Shown in pieces: positions 48,371-59,504 of a stretch of DNA of 64,000 nucleotides (positions are counted from its first letter, which is position 1; every line of letters starts with the position of its first letter). Made by a program: the position numbers and the translations under genes. Origin of the DNA: Vibrionaceae bacterium (GTDB lineage: Bacteria; Pseudomonadota; Gammaproteobacteria; Enterobacterales; Vibrionaceae); NCBI GenBank assembly GCA_018222805.1, contig JAAEZQ010000016.1:30365-94364 (forward strand), given 5' to 3'. A model generated the notes under the pieces. That model was not told the DNA's origin and did not search any database. It worked only from the letters and a program-made list of their open reading frames with translations.

Positions 48371-48389
48371 GACTCACCTCTACATCAAA

Positions 48390-48486
48390 ACCTAAATTAG
48401 ATATTACTAAAAAACAACCTTTAGTCAACACTAAATTAGTGTTTGTGAATTTAGCTCAATTAACATTAGACATACCTAAATTAGGT
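48390..48486. promoter_or_regulatory. Three CTAAATTAG-core operator palindromes
   Basis: ACCTAAATTAGAT (48390-48402), AACACTAAATTAGTGTT (48427-48443), ACCTAAATTAGGT (48474-48486). Confidence 0.75.
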
Positions 48487-48547
48487 GTTTATAGTAAGCT
48501 TATTAAAGGATGGCTATTTCAGTTGAATAGTTCAAAGGAGAAGAGTT

Positions 48548-48733
48548 ATGACGTTAGAAAATGCTGTAAGAGTATTTGCCGGTGCTATGATTTTAGTTTC
48601 CGTACTACTCACCGTATTCGTTCACAGTAACTTCATTTGGTTTACCGTGTTTATTGGCGCTAACCTAATTCAGAGTGCTTATACCGGAATTTGTCCTGCC
48701 GCTTATTTTTTAAAGAAATTTGGTTTTAGATAA
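48548..48733 (+). CDS. DUF2892-type YgaP-like membrane protein
   Basis: 'MTLENAVRVFAGAMILVSVLLTVFVHSNFIWFTVFIGANLIQSAYTGICPAAYFLKKFGF'. Confidence 0.9.
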   Translation: MTLENAVRVFAGAMILVSVLLTVFVHSNFIWFTVFIGANLIQSAYTGICPAAYFLKKFGFR

Positions 48734-48795
48734 CCTAGATGTTTCGAGCTGGCTCTACAATGTAAGTCAGCTCATCTTCAAGCTTGGAGTTAATA

Positions 48796-50499
48796 ATGAC
48801 AAAGATTTTAATCGTCGGTGGTGTCGCTGGTGGCGCATCTGCAGCAGCGCGTGCTCGTCGTCTGAGTGAAGACGCTGAAATTATCATGTTTGAGCGCGGC
48901 CCATTCGTTTCTTTTGCGAATTGTGGCTTGCCTTACCACATTGGTGGCGATATCCGAGAACGCAGTAAACTCTTATTACAAACACCAGAAAGTTTCTTAG
49001 CACGCTTCAATGTCGATGTTCGCGTGATGAACGAAGTGATATCGGTAAACCGTCAAGATAAAACCGTAGTGGTGAAAAACCTCATTGATGGTTCAGAGTA
49101 CGTAGAATCTTACGATTTCTTGCTACTTAGCCCAGGAGCAGGCCCAATCGTTCCGCCAATTACAGGTATCGATAACCCGCTTACCCACTCGCTACGCAAT
49201 ATCCCAGATATGGATCGCATCATTGAGACGATCCAGATGAACAAGCCAGAACACGCCACGGTTGTGGGTGGCGGTTTCATTGGCTTAGAAATGATGGAAG
49301 CCTTTCATCAACTAGGTATTCAAACCACCCTTATTGAAATGGCTGACCAAGTCATGACGCCAGTCGACCGTGAAATGGCAGGTTTTGCTCACGCAGAAAT
49401 CCGTGAAAAAGGTATCGACCTTAAATTGGGCGTTGCTCTTGAGTCTGTACAATTTATTCCAAATGAACATGTGGCCAGCGTTGAAGCTGGTGAAAGCGAA
49501 AAGCACCAACACTTAGAAGGTGAATTGGAGTTAACGCTAAATAACGGTGAAAAACTCACCACCGATATTTTGATTATGGCAATTGGTGTTCGCCCTGAGA
49601 CCAAATTGGCAAAAGAAGCGGGATTAGAAATAGGCGCTCTTGGTGGTATTTATACCAATGAATACATGCAAACCAGCGATCCTTCAATTTACGCTGTTGG
49701 TGATGCAGTTGAAGAAAAAGATTTTGTCACTGGCGAGCAGACACTTGTTCCTCTAGCGGGCCCTGCTAACCGTCAAGGTCGTATGGCAGCCGATAACATG
49801 CTTGGTCGTAGCGAGACTTATCAAGGTACACAAGGTACTGCGATTTGTAAGATCTTTGACTTAGCTGTTGCTTCAACTGGTAAGAACGAGAAACAGCTAA
49901 AACGTGCGGGAATTGACTACGAAAAAGTCTACGTCCATACAGCGAGCCACGCGAGTTACTACCCTGGTGCAGAAGTCGTTTCATTTAAGATGTTGTTCGA
50001 TCCAAAATCGGGCAAGATTTTAGGCGCTCAAGCAGTCGGTAAAGACGGTATCGATAAGCGAATCGACGTTATGGCTGTAGCTCAGCGTGCAGGTATGACT
50101 GTTGAACAACTACAGCATCTGGAACTGACTTACGCGCCACCATACGGCAGTGCGAAAGATGTGATTAACCAGGCAGCATTTGTTGCAAATAACATCATCA
50201 AAGGTGATGCGACCGCGATTCATTACGATGAAATGGATTCACTGGCTGAAGACCAAGTGTTACTCGATGTACGTAACCCAGGAGAGCTTGAAAACGTCGG
50301 TTTCTTAAAAGATGCCATCAATATCCCTGTCGACCAATTGCGTCATCGTATGGACGAGCTGCCAAAAGACAAAGAAATCGTGATTTATTGCCAAGTTGGG
50401 TTACGCGGTAACGTCGCTTATCGTCAACTGGTCAACAATGGCTTTAAAGCACGTAATCTAATAGGTGGTTATCGCACTTACAAGTTCGCTAAAGCATAA
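48796..50499 (+). CDS. FAD-dependent pyridine nucleotide-disulfide (CoA-disulfide/CoA-persulfide) reductase with C-terminal rhodanese domain
   Basis: 'FVSFANCGLPYHIGG' catalytic Cys; C-terminal rhodanese 'VLLDVRNPGELENVGF...EIVIYCQVGLRGNVAYRQL'. Confidence 0.93.
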   Translation: MTKILIVGGVAGGASAAARARRLSEDAEIIMFERGPFVSFANCGLPYHIGGDIRERSKLLLQTPESFLARFNVDVRVMNEVISVNRQDKTVVVKNLIDGSEYVESYDFLLLSPGAGPIVPPITGIDNPLTHSLRNIPDMDRIIETIQMNKPEHATVVGGGFIGLEMMEAFHQLGIQTTLIEMADQVMTPVDREMAGFAHAEIREKGIDLKLGVALESVQFIPNEHVASVEAGESEKHQHLEGELELTLNNGEKLTTDILIMAIGVRPETKLAKEAGLEIGALGGIYTNEYMQTSDPSIYAVGDAVEEKDFVTGEQTLVPLAGPANRQGRMAADNMLGRSETYQGTQGTAICKIFDLAVASTGKNEKQLKRAGIDYEKVYVHTASHASYYPGAEVVSFKMLFDPKSGKILGAQAVGKDGIDKRIDVMAVAQRAGMTVEQLQHLELTYAPPYGSAKDVINQAAFVANNIIKGDATAIHYDEMDSLAEDQVLLDVRNPGELENVGFLKDAINIPVDQLRHRMDELPKDKEIVIYCQVGLRGNVAYRQLVNNGFKARNLIGGYRTYKFAKA

Positions 50500-50528
50500 C
50501 CCCAGAATACTCTCTGCACTTTACTTTT

Positions 50529-50553
50529 GGAGCACATTACGTGCTCCTTTTTT
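50529..50553 (+). terminator. Rho-independent terminator
   Basis: GGAGCAC-atta-CGTGCTCC + T6. Confidence 0.85.
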
Positions 50554-50667
50554 GCACTAATCCACTTAGTTCAATAGAAAATTATCAACTAGCATGGTTT
50601 TGCCCGAACTGATTTGTACCACCAGTACTGGACGCAAGGTAAACAACCTTAACCAAGAACTTCCAGG

Positions 50668-52647
50668 CTACACTTTAAATGTGCTAGCGAGGCTTTTTAA
50701 TGTTACCGCTAACTCTGCCTGCTCTTTGGCTGTTGAGGCAATCTGAGACGCCCCTGCTGTCAATTCCGTTGATTTATCTTCTACTGCCACAATATTTTTA
50801 GCGATGTCTTGAGTTACAACGGATTGCTCTTCAGTTGCGGTAGCAATTTGCTCTGCCATGCTAAAGATATTGCCTACAGAGTCAGTAATGGCTTCAAGTG
50901 ATATTTCTACATCTTTTGAACTATTTACTGCGGCGCTCGCTTTGGCCTTGCTATCGTCAATCAAACTAAAGGCTATCTCAACATCAGACTGAAGACCTGT
51001 AATAAATCCTTCGATTTCAGATGTGGACTGCTGAGTTCGTTGAGCAAGCTTTCTTACCTCATCAGCAACAACAGCAAAACCACGCCCATGCTCTCCTGCG
51101 CGAGCGGCCTCAATAGCTGCATTTAAAGCAAGAAGGTTAGTTTGTTCTGAAACTGACTTGATCACATCAATAACAGCATTGATGTTGTTGCTGCTTTCAT
51201 GTAAGTGAGCAATCTTCCTTGAAAGATTTTCAATTTCAGCCGCCAAGCCCTCTATTGAATGATAGGATGTTTGGACAGTATTCATGCTACCTTTAGCCTG
51301 TTGATCAGCCAGCTTGGCTGAATCCGCAGTTTGCTGTGTTTTGTCTGCAACCTCTCTTACTGTTGTAGATAGCTCCTCAATTGCCGTAGCAATCAAACCT
51401 ATCTGATCTTGCTCTTCTGCAATGGACTTAGCGTTGTACTCACATGTTTGCGAGGTTTCTTCAGCAGCGGAAGCAAGAACCAGACTTGAGCCTGAAAGGT
51501 TATCGATTACGCTTGCGAATCGCTCTAGTGTCGAATTCAAGGATGAGGCAATCATGCCTAGTTCGCTTTCATCGATGTACGCAGCGCGAGCTGTCAAATC
51601 ATTATTATCTTTGACGCGAGCCATAATTGAAGTTAAGTCCTTCACCCTTTTCGTTAAATCCTTAATGGTGAAGTAGCTAATAGCGAGAGTAGCCAGTGCA
51701 ATGAGTAGCAGCACCGAAATATTCTTAATCATCGAACTTTGCGCCCCTTGGAGCTTTTGCTCTGTTAGCGCTATTAGTGAAGATGCTAGGTGGTCTTCAA
51801 TCTTCTTCAATTGACCAATGCGAGCAGTCGCTTGAGAAAACCAATAAACGGAATCCACATTAAAATCACTGGATTTGGCTTTAGCAATATCTCGCAGCTT
51901 ATTTACCTCACTGATCGACTTGTGATTTATGTGTTGATCGTAAAATTGCTTACCCTCATCGCTTACCAGCACACTAAAGTTTGCTAGATAGGTGTTTTGC
52001 TCAGTAACCAGTGAGATAAATCTGACCAGCATTCCTTTGCCAAATTCATTCTTGGAAAAGACATTACTTAAAACAGCACGCTCAATGCCCGCTCTCTCTT
52101 TACCTTGTAGGAAGCTGTAATATGCTACTGTTTCTTTTGTTATGGTTGCGTCTGTGCTTATTTTTGAAACCAGTTCGGAAACGCTGAGTAGCTTTTTGTT
52201 TAGACCTGTGTAATAAGATAAGGCATTTGACAGAGCAATCTCCTGAGTGTCTACTTGACGACGAACTGACTCTACCTGATCAAGATCTCGATTAATGGAG
52301 TTATTAAGTGCCTCAATGCTTGTCAGCTCAATATTTGCAGATTGCCAGTATTGACTCAGTATTTCTCGCTTAAGGTTAACCTCTTTTCTTTGACTTGCGA
52401 GATTATCCCCAAACTTTTCACCCTTAGAACCAAGATATCCCGCTGTCATGCCTCGCTCTTTCTGGATCTCATGCACTAGTTCACTATAAACCACAGAGAG
52501 CCTAACAAGCTGATTAAGAGATGCCATCTCATTTGCGGTTGAAATGGCCTGTGAGATAGTTAAATAGCTCAAGAAAACAAAAGCAATGATGGGGAGCGTG
52601 AGTAATGCAATTATCTTCCTTTTAAATGATGTGTTTGCCAGATTCAT
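50668..52647 (-). CDS. Methyl-accepting chemotaxis protein with nitrate/nitrite-sensing (NIT)-like periplasmic domain
   Basis: '[25 protein letters not shown]' NIT-type; '[50 protein letters not shown]'. Confidence 0.92.
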   Translation of the reverse strand: MNLANTSFKRKIIALLTLPIIAFVFLSYLTISQAISTANEMASLNQLVRLSVVYSELVHEIQKERGMTAGYLGSKGEKFGDNLASQRKEVNLKREILSQYWQSANIELTSIEALNNSINRDLDQVESVRRQVDTQEIALSNALSYYTGLNKKLLSVSELVSKISTDATITKETVAYYSFLQGKERAGIERAVLSNVFSKNEFGKGMLVRFISLVTEQNTYLANFSVLVSDEGKQFYDQHINHKSISEVNKLRDIAKAKSSDFNVDSVYWFSQATARIGQLKKIEDHLASSLIALTEQKLQGAQSSMIKNISVLLLIALATLAISYFTIKDLTKRVKDLTSIMARVKDNNDLTARAAYIDESELGMIASSLNSTLERFASVIDNLSGSSLVLASAAEETSQTCEYNAKSIAEEQDQIGLIATAIEELSTTVREVADKTQQTADSAKLADQQAKGSMNTVQTSYHSIEGLAAEIENLSRKIAHLHESSNNINAVIDVIKSVSEQTNLLALNAAIEAARAGEHGRGFAVVADEVRKLAQRTQQSTSEIEGFITGLQSDVEIAFSLIDDSKAKASAAVNSSKDVEISLEAITDSVGNIFSMAEQIATATEEQSVVTQDIAKNIVAVEDKSTELTAGASQIASTAKEQAELAVTLKSLASTFKV

Positions 52648-52751
52648 ACTCTTTCCTTTTGCTTTTATTAATGGATTTAAGTCAAGGGTAATCTGGCAAT
52701 AACTCAGATTCACCATAATTACCTTTTTGTGAATAATTTTGAACGGAAACC

Positions 52752-52982
52752 ATGGGTAGCAACAATAACCCTAAAGGGGTAGACTCAATGATGATTGACT
52801 TAAATCAGTTATCATCCTTCGAAATTCTTCTTATTGTGACTTCCAATCCAAACCTTCACGGCTTTAAACGGTTACTTTTCGTACTTTTGCTTATAAAACA
52901 ATCAGATTCTATAATTTCTGAAACAGAGCCCACTCAACATCCAAATATAACTGACCTAGTAATCAATAAGGTAAGTCATTAA
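52752..52982 (+). CDS. Hypothetical small ORF
   Basis: ORF only; no family signal. Confidence 0.2.
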   Translation: MGSNNNPKGVDSMMIDLNQLSSFEILLIVTSNPNLHGFKRLLFVLLLIKQSDSIISETEPTQHPNITDLVINKVSH

Positions 52983-53139
52983 ATGGGTTCACACCTTTCT
53001 AGAAGAAAGATTAGAGGGGTTACAGGAAAAACCAAGAACTTGACGCCCACTGTATCTCGACAATTCCATGGATTGAGAGCCTCTATGCTAAGGAGTATGC
53101 AGAGATTGACAAATTAAGTCAGGAGCTAGTAAATAAAAC

Positions 53140-53171
53140 AAACGGCTGATAGTAATTATCAGCCGTTTTTC
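53140..53171. terminator. Bidirectional terminator
   Basis: AAACGGCTGATAgtaatTATCAGCCGTTTTT. Confidence 0.85.
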
Positions 53172-53204
53172 TTATCCCGAATTTTGTAGTGCTATGTTTG
53201 TTAT

Positions 53205-55529
53205 CTATTCTGTTTCAATAAGCGCAATCTCATCTGATGTGGATTTTTCCAACTTAATCGCTATGAACTTAGAAGTTGGCGTAAAGGTTCTGTCTCCATA
53301 GCTATCCAGTGGTACTAATGGGTTAGTTTCTGGATAATATGCGGCAGCCTGACCAGCAGGAACATCATACGCAACCAACGTAAATCCGCTCACTCGGCGC
53401 TCAACGCCATCTTCCCATAACGAAATCATGTCCACTTTATCACCCGATTCAAACCCAAGCTTTTTGATGTCCGCTTCATTGATGAACAAGACTTCTCGCA
53501 TCCCAAAAACACCACGATAGCGGTCATTTAAACCATATAGCGTTGTGTTGTATTGGTCGTGTGATCGCATGGTTTGCAAAATAAGGTCAGGCTTCTGGCC
53601 TTTTTCCAACAGTGCTGCACTGATCAACTGTTTAGGCAGTTTACTGTCGCTAAACTGTGCTTTGCCACTCGCCGTATTCCATCTACGCTCAGCGGCAGGG
53701 TTCACCAGGTGGAAACCTCCCGGATTTTTAAGCTTATTGTTAAAGTTCGTGAATCCTGGAATCGTGTCTGCGATCAGATCTCTAATTCGATCATAATCTT
53801 CTATCACCCAGTTCCAATCAATTGGGTGTGTGCCTAACGTTGCATTCGCAATACCAGCAATAATTGCAGGCTCTGAACGCAGAGCTTTAGAACGTGGTTT
53901 CAGCTGACCATAAGAAATGTGCACCATGCTGAAGGTATCTTCAACCGTTACCCCTTGTGGCCCGTTTGCTTGAGTATCAATTTCAGTGCGGCCCAAGCAA
54001 GGCAGAATCAATGCATCTTTACCAGTCACTAAATGCGAACGATTGAGCTTAGTCGAAATGTGAACGGTTAGATTACAGTTTCGCATTGCATCGTGAGTAC
54101 GCTCGGTATCCGGGGTCGCTTGGGCAAAGTTGCCGCCTAAACCAATAAATACTTTCGCTTGCCCCTCTTCCATTGCTTTAATAGCTTGAACTGTGTTGTG
54201 ACCTACACCACGAGGCACTTCGAAATTAAAGCGTCGCTCAATGCTATCGAGAAATAGATCAGATGGCTTTTCATCGATGCCCATAGTACGGTCACCCTGA
54301 ACGTTACTGTGTCCGCGTACCGGAGATAGCCCCGCTCCCGCCTTACCAACGTTACCTCGTAACATTTGTACATTGGCCACTTCTTTAATTGTTGGCACAG
54401 AATGACGATGCTGAGTCAAACCCATAGCCCAACACATGATCACACGCTCAGCGCGCAAATACATACGTGCAACCGTTTCGATTTCGCTTAAATCTAATCC
54501 AGATTGCTCAGCGATGTGCTCCCATGAAGTGGCATCTACTTCAGCTAAGTAGTCATCGATGCCAATAGTATGCTGTTCGATGAATTCACGATCGAACACA
54601 GCTTTACCATCGGTTTCTAATGCTTCACGCTCCCATTGCAATAGGAACTTAGCCATACCACGGAACACCGCCATGTCCCCACCCAGTGCAGGTCGCAAAT
54701 AGGCTGTATTCGTAGGCTCCGAGCCATTACTGAGCATTTCTATCGGCATTTGTGGGTTTTGGAAGCGCTCCAAACCACGCTCTTTCAATGGGTTGAAACA
54801 GATAACTTGAGCGCCACGTTTCACTGCTTCACGCAATGGCTCCAGCATACGTGGGTGGTTGGTTCCTGGGTTTTGGCCAATAACGAAAATAGCGTCCGCT
54901 TCTTCAAAGTCATCAAAGATAACCGTGCCTTTGCCTACACCAATCGTGTCTTTCATTCCCAGCGCGCTAGCTTCGTGACACATATTTGAGCAATCAGGAA
55001 AATTATTAGTGCCAAACGCACGAACAAACAATTGGTACAAAAATGCTGCTTCGTTGCTGGCGCGGCCCGATGTGTAAAACTCGGCTTGGTGTGGCGATTC
55101 CAGGTCATTGAGGTGTTTTGCCACCAACTGAAATGCGTCGTCCCAAGAAACTGAAACATAGTGATCAGATTCGGCATCGTATCTCATTGGGTGCGTAATA
55201 CGACCTTGATATTCGAGCCAGTAGTCGGTTTGAGTCGAAAGAGAAGAGACGCTGTGGTTAGCAAAAAATTCCGGATCAACTAAACGATTGGTAGCTTCCC
55301 AGTTAACGGCCTTTGCGCCATTTTCGCAAAAGTTCACTTTACCGCTTTCTGGTGACTCACCCCAAGCGCAACCAGGGCAATCAAAACCGCCATTTTGGTT
55401 GGTTTTCATCATGGTGCGAATATTTTTTACCGCGTTTTCGCTTCCCCACCAGCTTCTAGTCACGGCTTTAAGAGCCCCCCAACCACCCGCTGGACCTTTA
55501 TATTGTTTTATTCTTTCTTTTTGGCTCAC
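53205..55529 (-). CDS. FdhF/YdeP-family molybdopterin oxidoreductase
   Basis: 'KQYKGPAGGWGALKAV...FDCPGCAWGE...EFYTSGRASNEAAFLYQLFVRAFGTNNFPDCSNMCHE'; start uncertain (GTG ~55529). Confidence 0.92.
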   Translation of the reverse strand: MSQKERIKQYKGPAGGWGALKAVTRSWWGSENAVKNIRTMMKTNQNGGFDCPGCAWGESPESGKVNFCENGAKAVNWEATNRLVDPEFFANHSVSSLSTQTDYWLEYQGRITHPMRYDAESDHYVSVSWDDAFQLVAKHLNDLESPHQAEFYTSGRASNEAAFLYQLFVRAFGTNNFPDCSNMCHEASALGMKDTIGVGKGTVIFDDFEEADAIFVIGQNPGTNHPRMLEPLREAVKRGAQVICFNPLKERGLERFQNPQMPIEMLSNGSEPTNTAYLRPALGGDMAVFRGMAKFLLQWEREALETDGKAVFDREFIEQHTIGIDDYLAEVDATSWEHIAEQSGLDLSEIETVARMYLRAERVIMCWAMGLTQHRHSVPTIKEVANVQMLRGNVGKAGAGLSPVRGHSNVQGDRTMGIDEKPSDLFLDSIERRFNFEVPRGVGHNTVQAIKAMEEGQAKVFIGLGGNFAQATPDTERTHDAMRNCNLTVHISTKLNRSHLVTGKDALILPCLGRTEIDTQANGPQGVTVEDTFSMVHISYGQLKPRSKALRSEPAIIAGIANATLGTHPIDWNWVIEDYDRIRDLIADTIPGFTNFNNKLKNPGGFHLVNPAAERRWNTASGKAQFSDSKLPKQLISAALLEKGQKPDLILQTMRSHDQYNTTLYGLNDRYRGVFGMREVLFINEADIKKLGFESGDKVDMISLWEDGVERRVSGFTLVAYDVPAGQAAAYYPETNPLVPLDSYGDRTFTPTSKFIAIKLEKSTSDEIALIETE

Positions 55530-56159
55530 GACTTTACTCCTCGTATGTAGGAACAACAGCAAACTGGCTGCCCTAGAAAACAAGCGCGTAGATAGCGGGA
55601 GTCATGAAGGGGCGTTTATTCAATCTGGACAAGTAAAGGCTCACTATATGTAAGATTTTACTTGTCCACATTGTATTAGTTCTGGTAGCCGTCTGCTGCT
55701 TGAGAATGTTCAGACACAATCTTTAATGCTGTGTTTTGATCTGAATCAAAGGTTAAGTCGTTACTTTACATGCGTCCAATTGATATCCCTGACTGCCTGA
55801 TAAATAAAATCTATCACGATATTGAGGCAAGACATTCGTCACATTTTTCATCAACCGAATTTATCAGCTTATACATTTTCTGTGCTATTCAAACTGAGAT
55901 CTAACCCTCGACTTAGTAGTTTCGATGAGATTTGTGATAGACATTATCTATCACTCTATAGATACTTTAAATTTGACCCTAATCAGTATCGGGAATAGCC
56001 TTGATTTAGATCAATTTTGAGCACATTTTCACTCTTGACATTAGAGGAGTAGAAAACAAGCGACTCAAATGTTTATGACGGTAAAAATGCGTAAATATTG
56101 CCTTTTCAAATCGCGCTACTCGTTACTGTGACTCACAAAACAAGGTTAAGTTAGCCAAG

Positions 56160-57041
56160 ATGGATATCAAACAGCTTAAATACCTGATAGCACTCGAGCA
56201 GACCAAACACTTTGGTCAGGCTGCAGCATTGTGTCACATTACTCAGCCGACACTTTCAATGAGAATTAGAAGTTTAGAGGAAGAACTAGACTTAGAATTA
56301 ATTCAAAGAAGTCAACGTTTTGAGGGGTTCACGGAAGCTGGAGAGCGTATTTTAGCTTGGGCAAAAACCGTATTAGCGGCTCATGATGGATTACAAGCTG
56401 AAGCAGCTAATTGCAGAGGACAACTGGTAGGTTCGCTTAGGCTGGGTATGGTGCCTTTAGCCAGTCAAAACCCGATGCAGCTGATCAAACCACTAGCTGA
56501 AGCGTTCCCGGAATTGCAATTTCAGATCCTGTCGATGACGACAGAGCAGATCATAGACCAGCTCAATCGTAATCAACTCGACTTAGGCATGTGCTACGTC
56601 GACCAAGTCAACACGGCATATTTTGACGTTATTGAACTGGATTCAACGAAATTAGGCGTGTTATTTGACGAACGTTATTTTGATTTTGCTGAATCAGAAG
56701 TGATGTGGGAGTCACTTAATAGCATCCCCCTTGGCTTACTATCGAAAGGGATGCATTACCGACACTCTATTGATATTAGCTTTATTAGCAAAGGGCTTGT
56801 TCCTCAAACCGTCATTGAGAGTAATTCCACGTTTCACCTTGTCCAGGCGGTAACCAGTGGCCTTTGCTGCGCCATTATGCCTAGAAACTGTGGCTTAGAA
56901 GAGTTAAACGATACGCTACGTATTGTTCCGATTGAAGAAGCGGCCGTTCATGCACCTTTAGGCTTGCTAAAACGTAAACAAGAGCCTTTTTCTGCACTCA
57001 CAGATCAGTGCTTTTCTATCGCAAAAAGCATATTTAATTAA
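56160..57041 (+). CDS. LysR-family regulator
   Basis: 'MDIKQLKYLIALEQTKHFGQAAALCHITQPTLSMRIRSLEEELDLELIQRS'. Confidence 0.95.
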   Translation: MDIKQLKYLIALEQTKHFGQAAALCHITQPTLSMRIRSLEEELDLELIQRSQRFEGFTEAGERILAWAKTVLAAHDGLQAEAANCRGQLVGSLRLGMVPLASQNPMQLIKPLAEAFPELQFQILSMTTEQIIDQLNRNQLDLGMCYVDQVNTAYFDVIELDSTKLGVLFDERYFDFAESEVMWESLNSIPLGLLSKGMHYRHSIDISFISKGLVPQTVIESNSTFHLVQAVTSGLCCAIMPRNCGLEELNDTLRIVPIEEAAVHAPLGLLKRKQEPFSALTDQCFSIAKSIFN

Positions 57042-57081
57042 CTACGAATACGCATCAGTTAGACGAGCGTGAGGTGATTTC

Positions 57082-57912
57082 ATGAGATGTTCTACTCAAT
57101 CTTATTTTGAACTGTCGGACTTTAATCAGGCCCCGCCTCAGCCAAACGCCTTTAACTATCGTGAAATGACAGATGGCCGTCCTCTGCAGCAGACTTCACT
57201 GGCCAGTGAATCCGCGCTCGCGATTAGTTATAACGGGATTAGCCAAGCCGTGATGATGGTGACTCCGGGTCACTTAGAAGACTTTGTTAAAGGGTTCAGT
57301 CTTAGCACAGGAATCATAAACGATTTTAAAGAGATTAAAGATATTGAAATCGGCGGTGGCAAAGAATCGCATTACGCGGAAGTAGAAATCAGTAACCGAG
57401 CGTTCTGGTCCTTAAAAACACAGCGCAGAAACCTAGCAGGTACAACCGGGTGCGGAATTTGTGGGGTTGAAGCGTTAGAGCAAGCCCTACCTGATCTAGA
57501 GCCTCTTTCACCCTCTCTTCCCCCTCGTCCGGATGCTTTTGAAGAGTTAAGAGAGAACGTCGCTTTACATCAAAATGCCGCGCGTGAGTCCGGCGCTCTT
57601 CATGCTGCACTATTTGCTGATTTACAAGGAAATATCGTGGTTTGTCGTGAGGATATTGGTCGTCACAACGCATTAGATAAACTCATTGGCGCTTTGGCTA
57701 ATAATCACATTGAACCACAAAGCGGCTTTGTAGTCATGACTAGCCGTTGTAGCTTAGAGTTAATCCATAAAGCCGTACGTGCTCGCATCCCTACTCTGGT
57801 TTGCTTATCATCGCCAACCGCATTAACCGTGGATTGGGCGAGAAGAAATCATCTTAATCTGATTCACTTGCCAAAACATGGAGCGCCGAGACTTTATAGC
57901 CCAGCGCCATAA
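57082..57912 (+). CDS. fdhD: Formate dehydrogenase accessory sulfurtransferase
   Basis: 'AGTTGCGICGVEAL', 'CREDIGRHNALDKLIGAL', 'SRCSLELIHKAV'. Confidence 0.96.
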   Translation: MRCSTQSYFELSDFNQAPPQPNAFNYREMTDGRPLQQTSLASESALAISYNGISQAVMMVTPGHLEDFVKGFSLSTGIINDFKEIKDIEIGGGKESHYAEVEISNRAFWSLKTQRRNLAGTTGCGICGVEALEQALPDLEPLSPSLPPRPDAFEELRENVALHQNAARESGALHAALFADLQGNIVVCREDIGRHNALDKLIGALANNHIEPQSGFVVMTSRCSLELIHKAVRARIPTLVCLSSPTALTVDWARRNHLNLIHLPKHGAPRLYSPAP

Positions 57913-58066
57913 TCAAGGTTCGGTAAGGTTGATACGGTTATCATACATATCTACATAGTAAATCTATCGCTTATAAACGCGGATTAACCGTGGTATTTGT
58001 TGCAAAACGTATAATCAACGTTGTAATCAAGGCTGCAATCACTACAATCTCTGGTTCGATTTTTCA

Positions 58067-59341
58067 GTGAACGTTTGTATGCCGAAGTTAAACCTACATA
58101 GTAACGCCCAAAACTCCGCTCTTTCTGATTTTGAGACCAGTAGTAAAATCCAATCAGCTCTAGAACCGAAATTTCATAGGTCAGAAAAGCGCCTGTGTTT
58201 AAGTGCTGGGTTGTCGGACAGACACTTAGCTCGTCGCTGGCAAGTACTAGAACAATCGACTGACAAAGCGCTCTTGCTTGATCCTTTTACTCAAGAACAT
58301 TGCGAGTCATATTCAAATAACATTGAGCACTTTATAGGGACAGTAAACGTTCCTGTTGGTGTTGCTGGCCCCCTAAGGGTGAACGGCTTATACGCAGACG
58401 ATGATTACTTAGTACCACTCGCGACAACTGAAGCCGCCTTAGTCGCTTCTTACAACCGTGGAGCGAACCTGATTACCGCCGCAGGTGGTGCCAGTGCGTT
58501 ACTGTTAAGTGAAGGTGTCAGTCGTACACCCGTCTTTGCCTTTAATAATATGGCCGAAGCGGGTCAGTTTGTAAGTTGGGTGACGACCCAGTTTGAAACA
58601 TTTCGTCAAATCGCCGAATCCACAACCGCACACGGGAAGCTTAAAGACATCAACGTGAACATCGAAGGTAATCATGTGTATTTGGTTTTCGAGTATGTCA
58701 CTGGTGACGCCTCTGGTCAGAATATGGTGACCATCGCAACTAACGAAGTGTTCCATCATATTTTGTCTTTAAGCCCAGTAAAACCCGTTGACGCGTTCCT
58801 CGATGGCAATCTCTCTGGTGATAAAAAGCCAAATGCTCATACACTGCGCTCTGTACGCGGTAAGAAAGTGTCTGCAGAGGTGACTATTTCCGCGGAATTG
58901 GTCAAGAAGTACCTGCATACCACTCCAGAGTCTATGGTTAAGTTCGTTAAAATGAGTACGGTAGGCGGTTTATTGAGTGGCACAATAGGCGTTAATGCCC
59001 ATTATGCCAATGCACTCGCTGCACTTTATATTGCTTGTGGTCAAGATGCCGCTTGCGTTGCCGAATCTGCGGTGGGTATTACCCGAATGGATGTTGACGC
59101 AAAAGGTAATCTATACGCCTGTGTGACTCTACCCAATATCATGGTGGGTACAGTTGGAGGTGGCACCGGATTACCAACACAAAAAGCGTGCCTGGATATT
59201 CTTGGATTACACGGAAATGGTAAAGCCAAAGCATTGGCAGAAGTGGTCGCTGCATTATGTCTCGCGGGTGAACTCTCTATTGTTGGCGCATTTTGTGCGG
59301 ACCATTTCTCCCGAGCTCATCATAAATTGGCAAGAAAGTAG
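58067..59341 (+). CDS. Hydroxymethylglutaryl-CoA reductase (class I-like)
   Basis: 'ENIEHFIGTVNVPVGVAGPL'-type, 'GDASGQNMVTIATNEV', 'VGTVGGGTGLPTQKACLDILGLHG'. Confidence 0.93.
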   Translation: MNVCMPKLNLHSNAQNSALSDFETSSKIQSALEPKFHRSEKRLCLSAGLSDRHLARRWQVLEQSTDKALLLDPFTQEHCESYSNNIEHFIGTVNVPVGVAGPLRVNGLYADDDYLVPLATTEAALVASYNRGANLITAAGGASALLLSEGVSRTPVFAFNNMAEAGQFVSWVTTQFETFRQIAESTTAHGKLKDINVNIEGNHVYLVFEYVTGDASGQNMVTIATNEVFHHILSLSPVKPVDAFLDGNLSGDKKPNAHTLRSVRGKKVSAEVTISAELVKKYLHTTPESMVKFVKMSTVGGLLSGTIGVNAHYANALAALYIACGQDAACVAESAVGITRMDVDAKGNLYACVTLPNIMVGTVGGGTGLPTQKACLDILGLHGNGKAKALAEVVAALCLAGELSIVGAFCADHFSRAHHKLARK

Positions 59342-59460
59342 GTGTTACGCTCCCTCAACAGGAGAGCGCCAGCGACAACACTGTTTTGGAGCATGTCTTT
59401 CCCAATATGCGTAACTTTACAGACGTGAATCTTGGCTTTATGCCCTAGTTAAAGAACATA

Positions 59461-59485
59461 AAAAAGGGAGCAGATTTGCTCCCTT
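59461..59485. terminator. Terminator
   Basis: GGGAGCAgatTTGCTCCC, T-tract on minus strand. Confidence 0.7.
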
Positions 59486-59504
59486 GTTCAATTTTTATGC
59501 TCTG

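Noticed and set aside
52752-53117. Small ORFs (76 aa and ~44 aa) downstream of the MCP promoter
   Set aside because: No recognisable family or conserved motif; could be gene remnants, so given low confidence or omitted.
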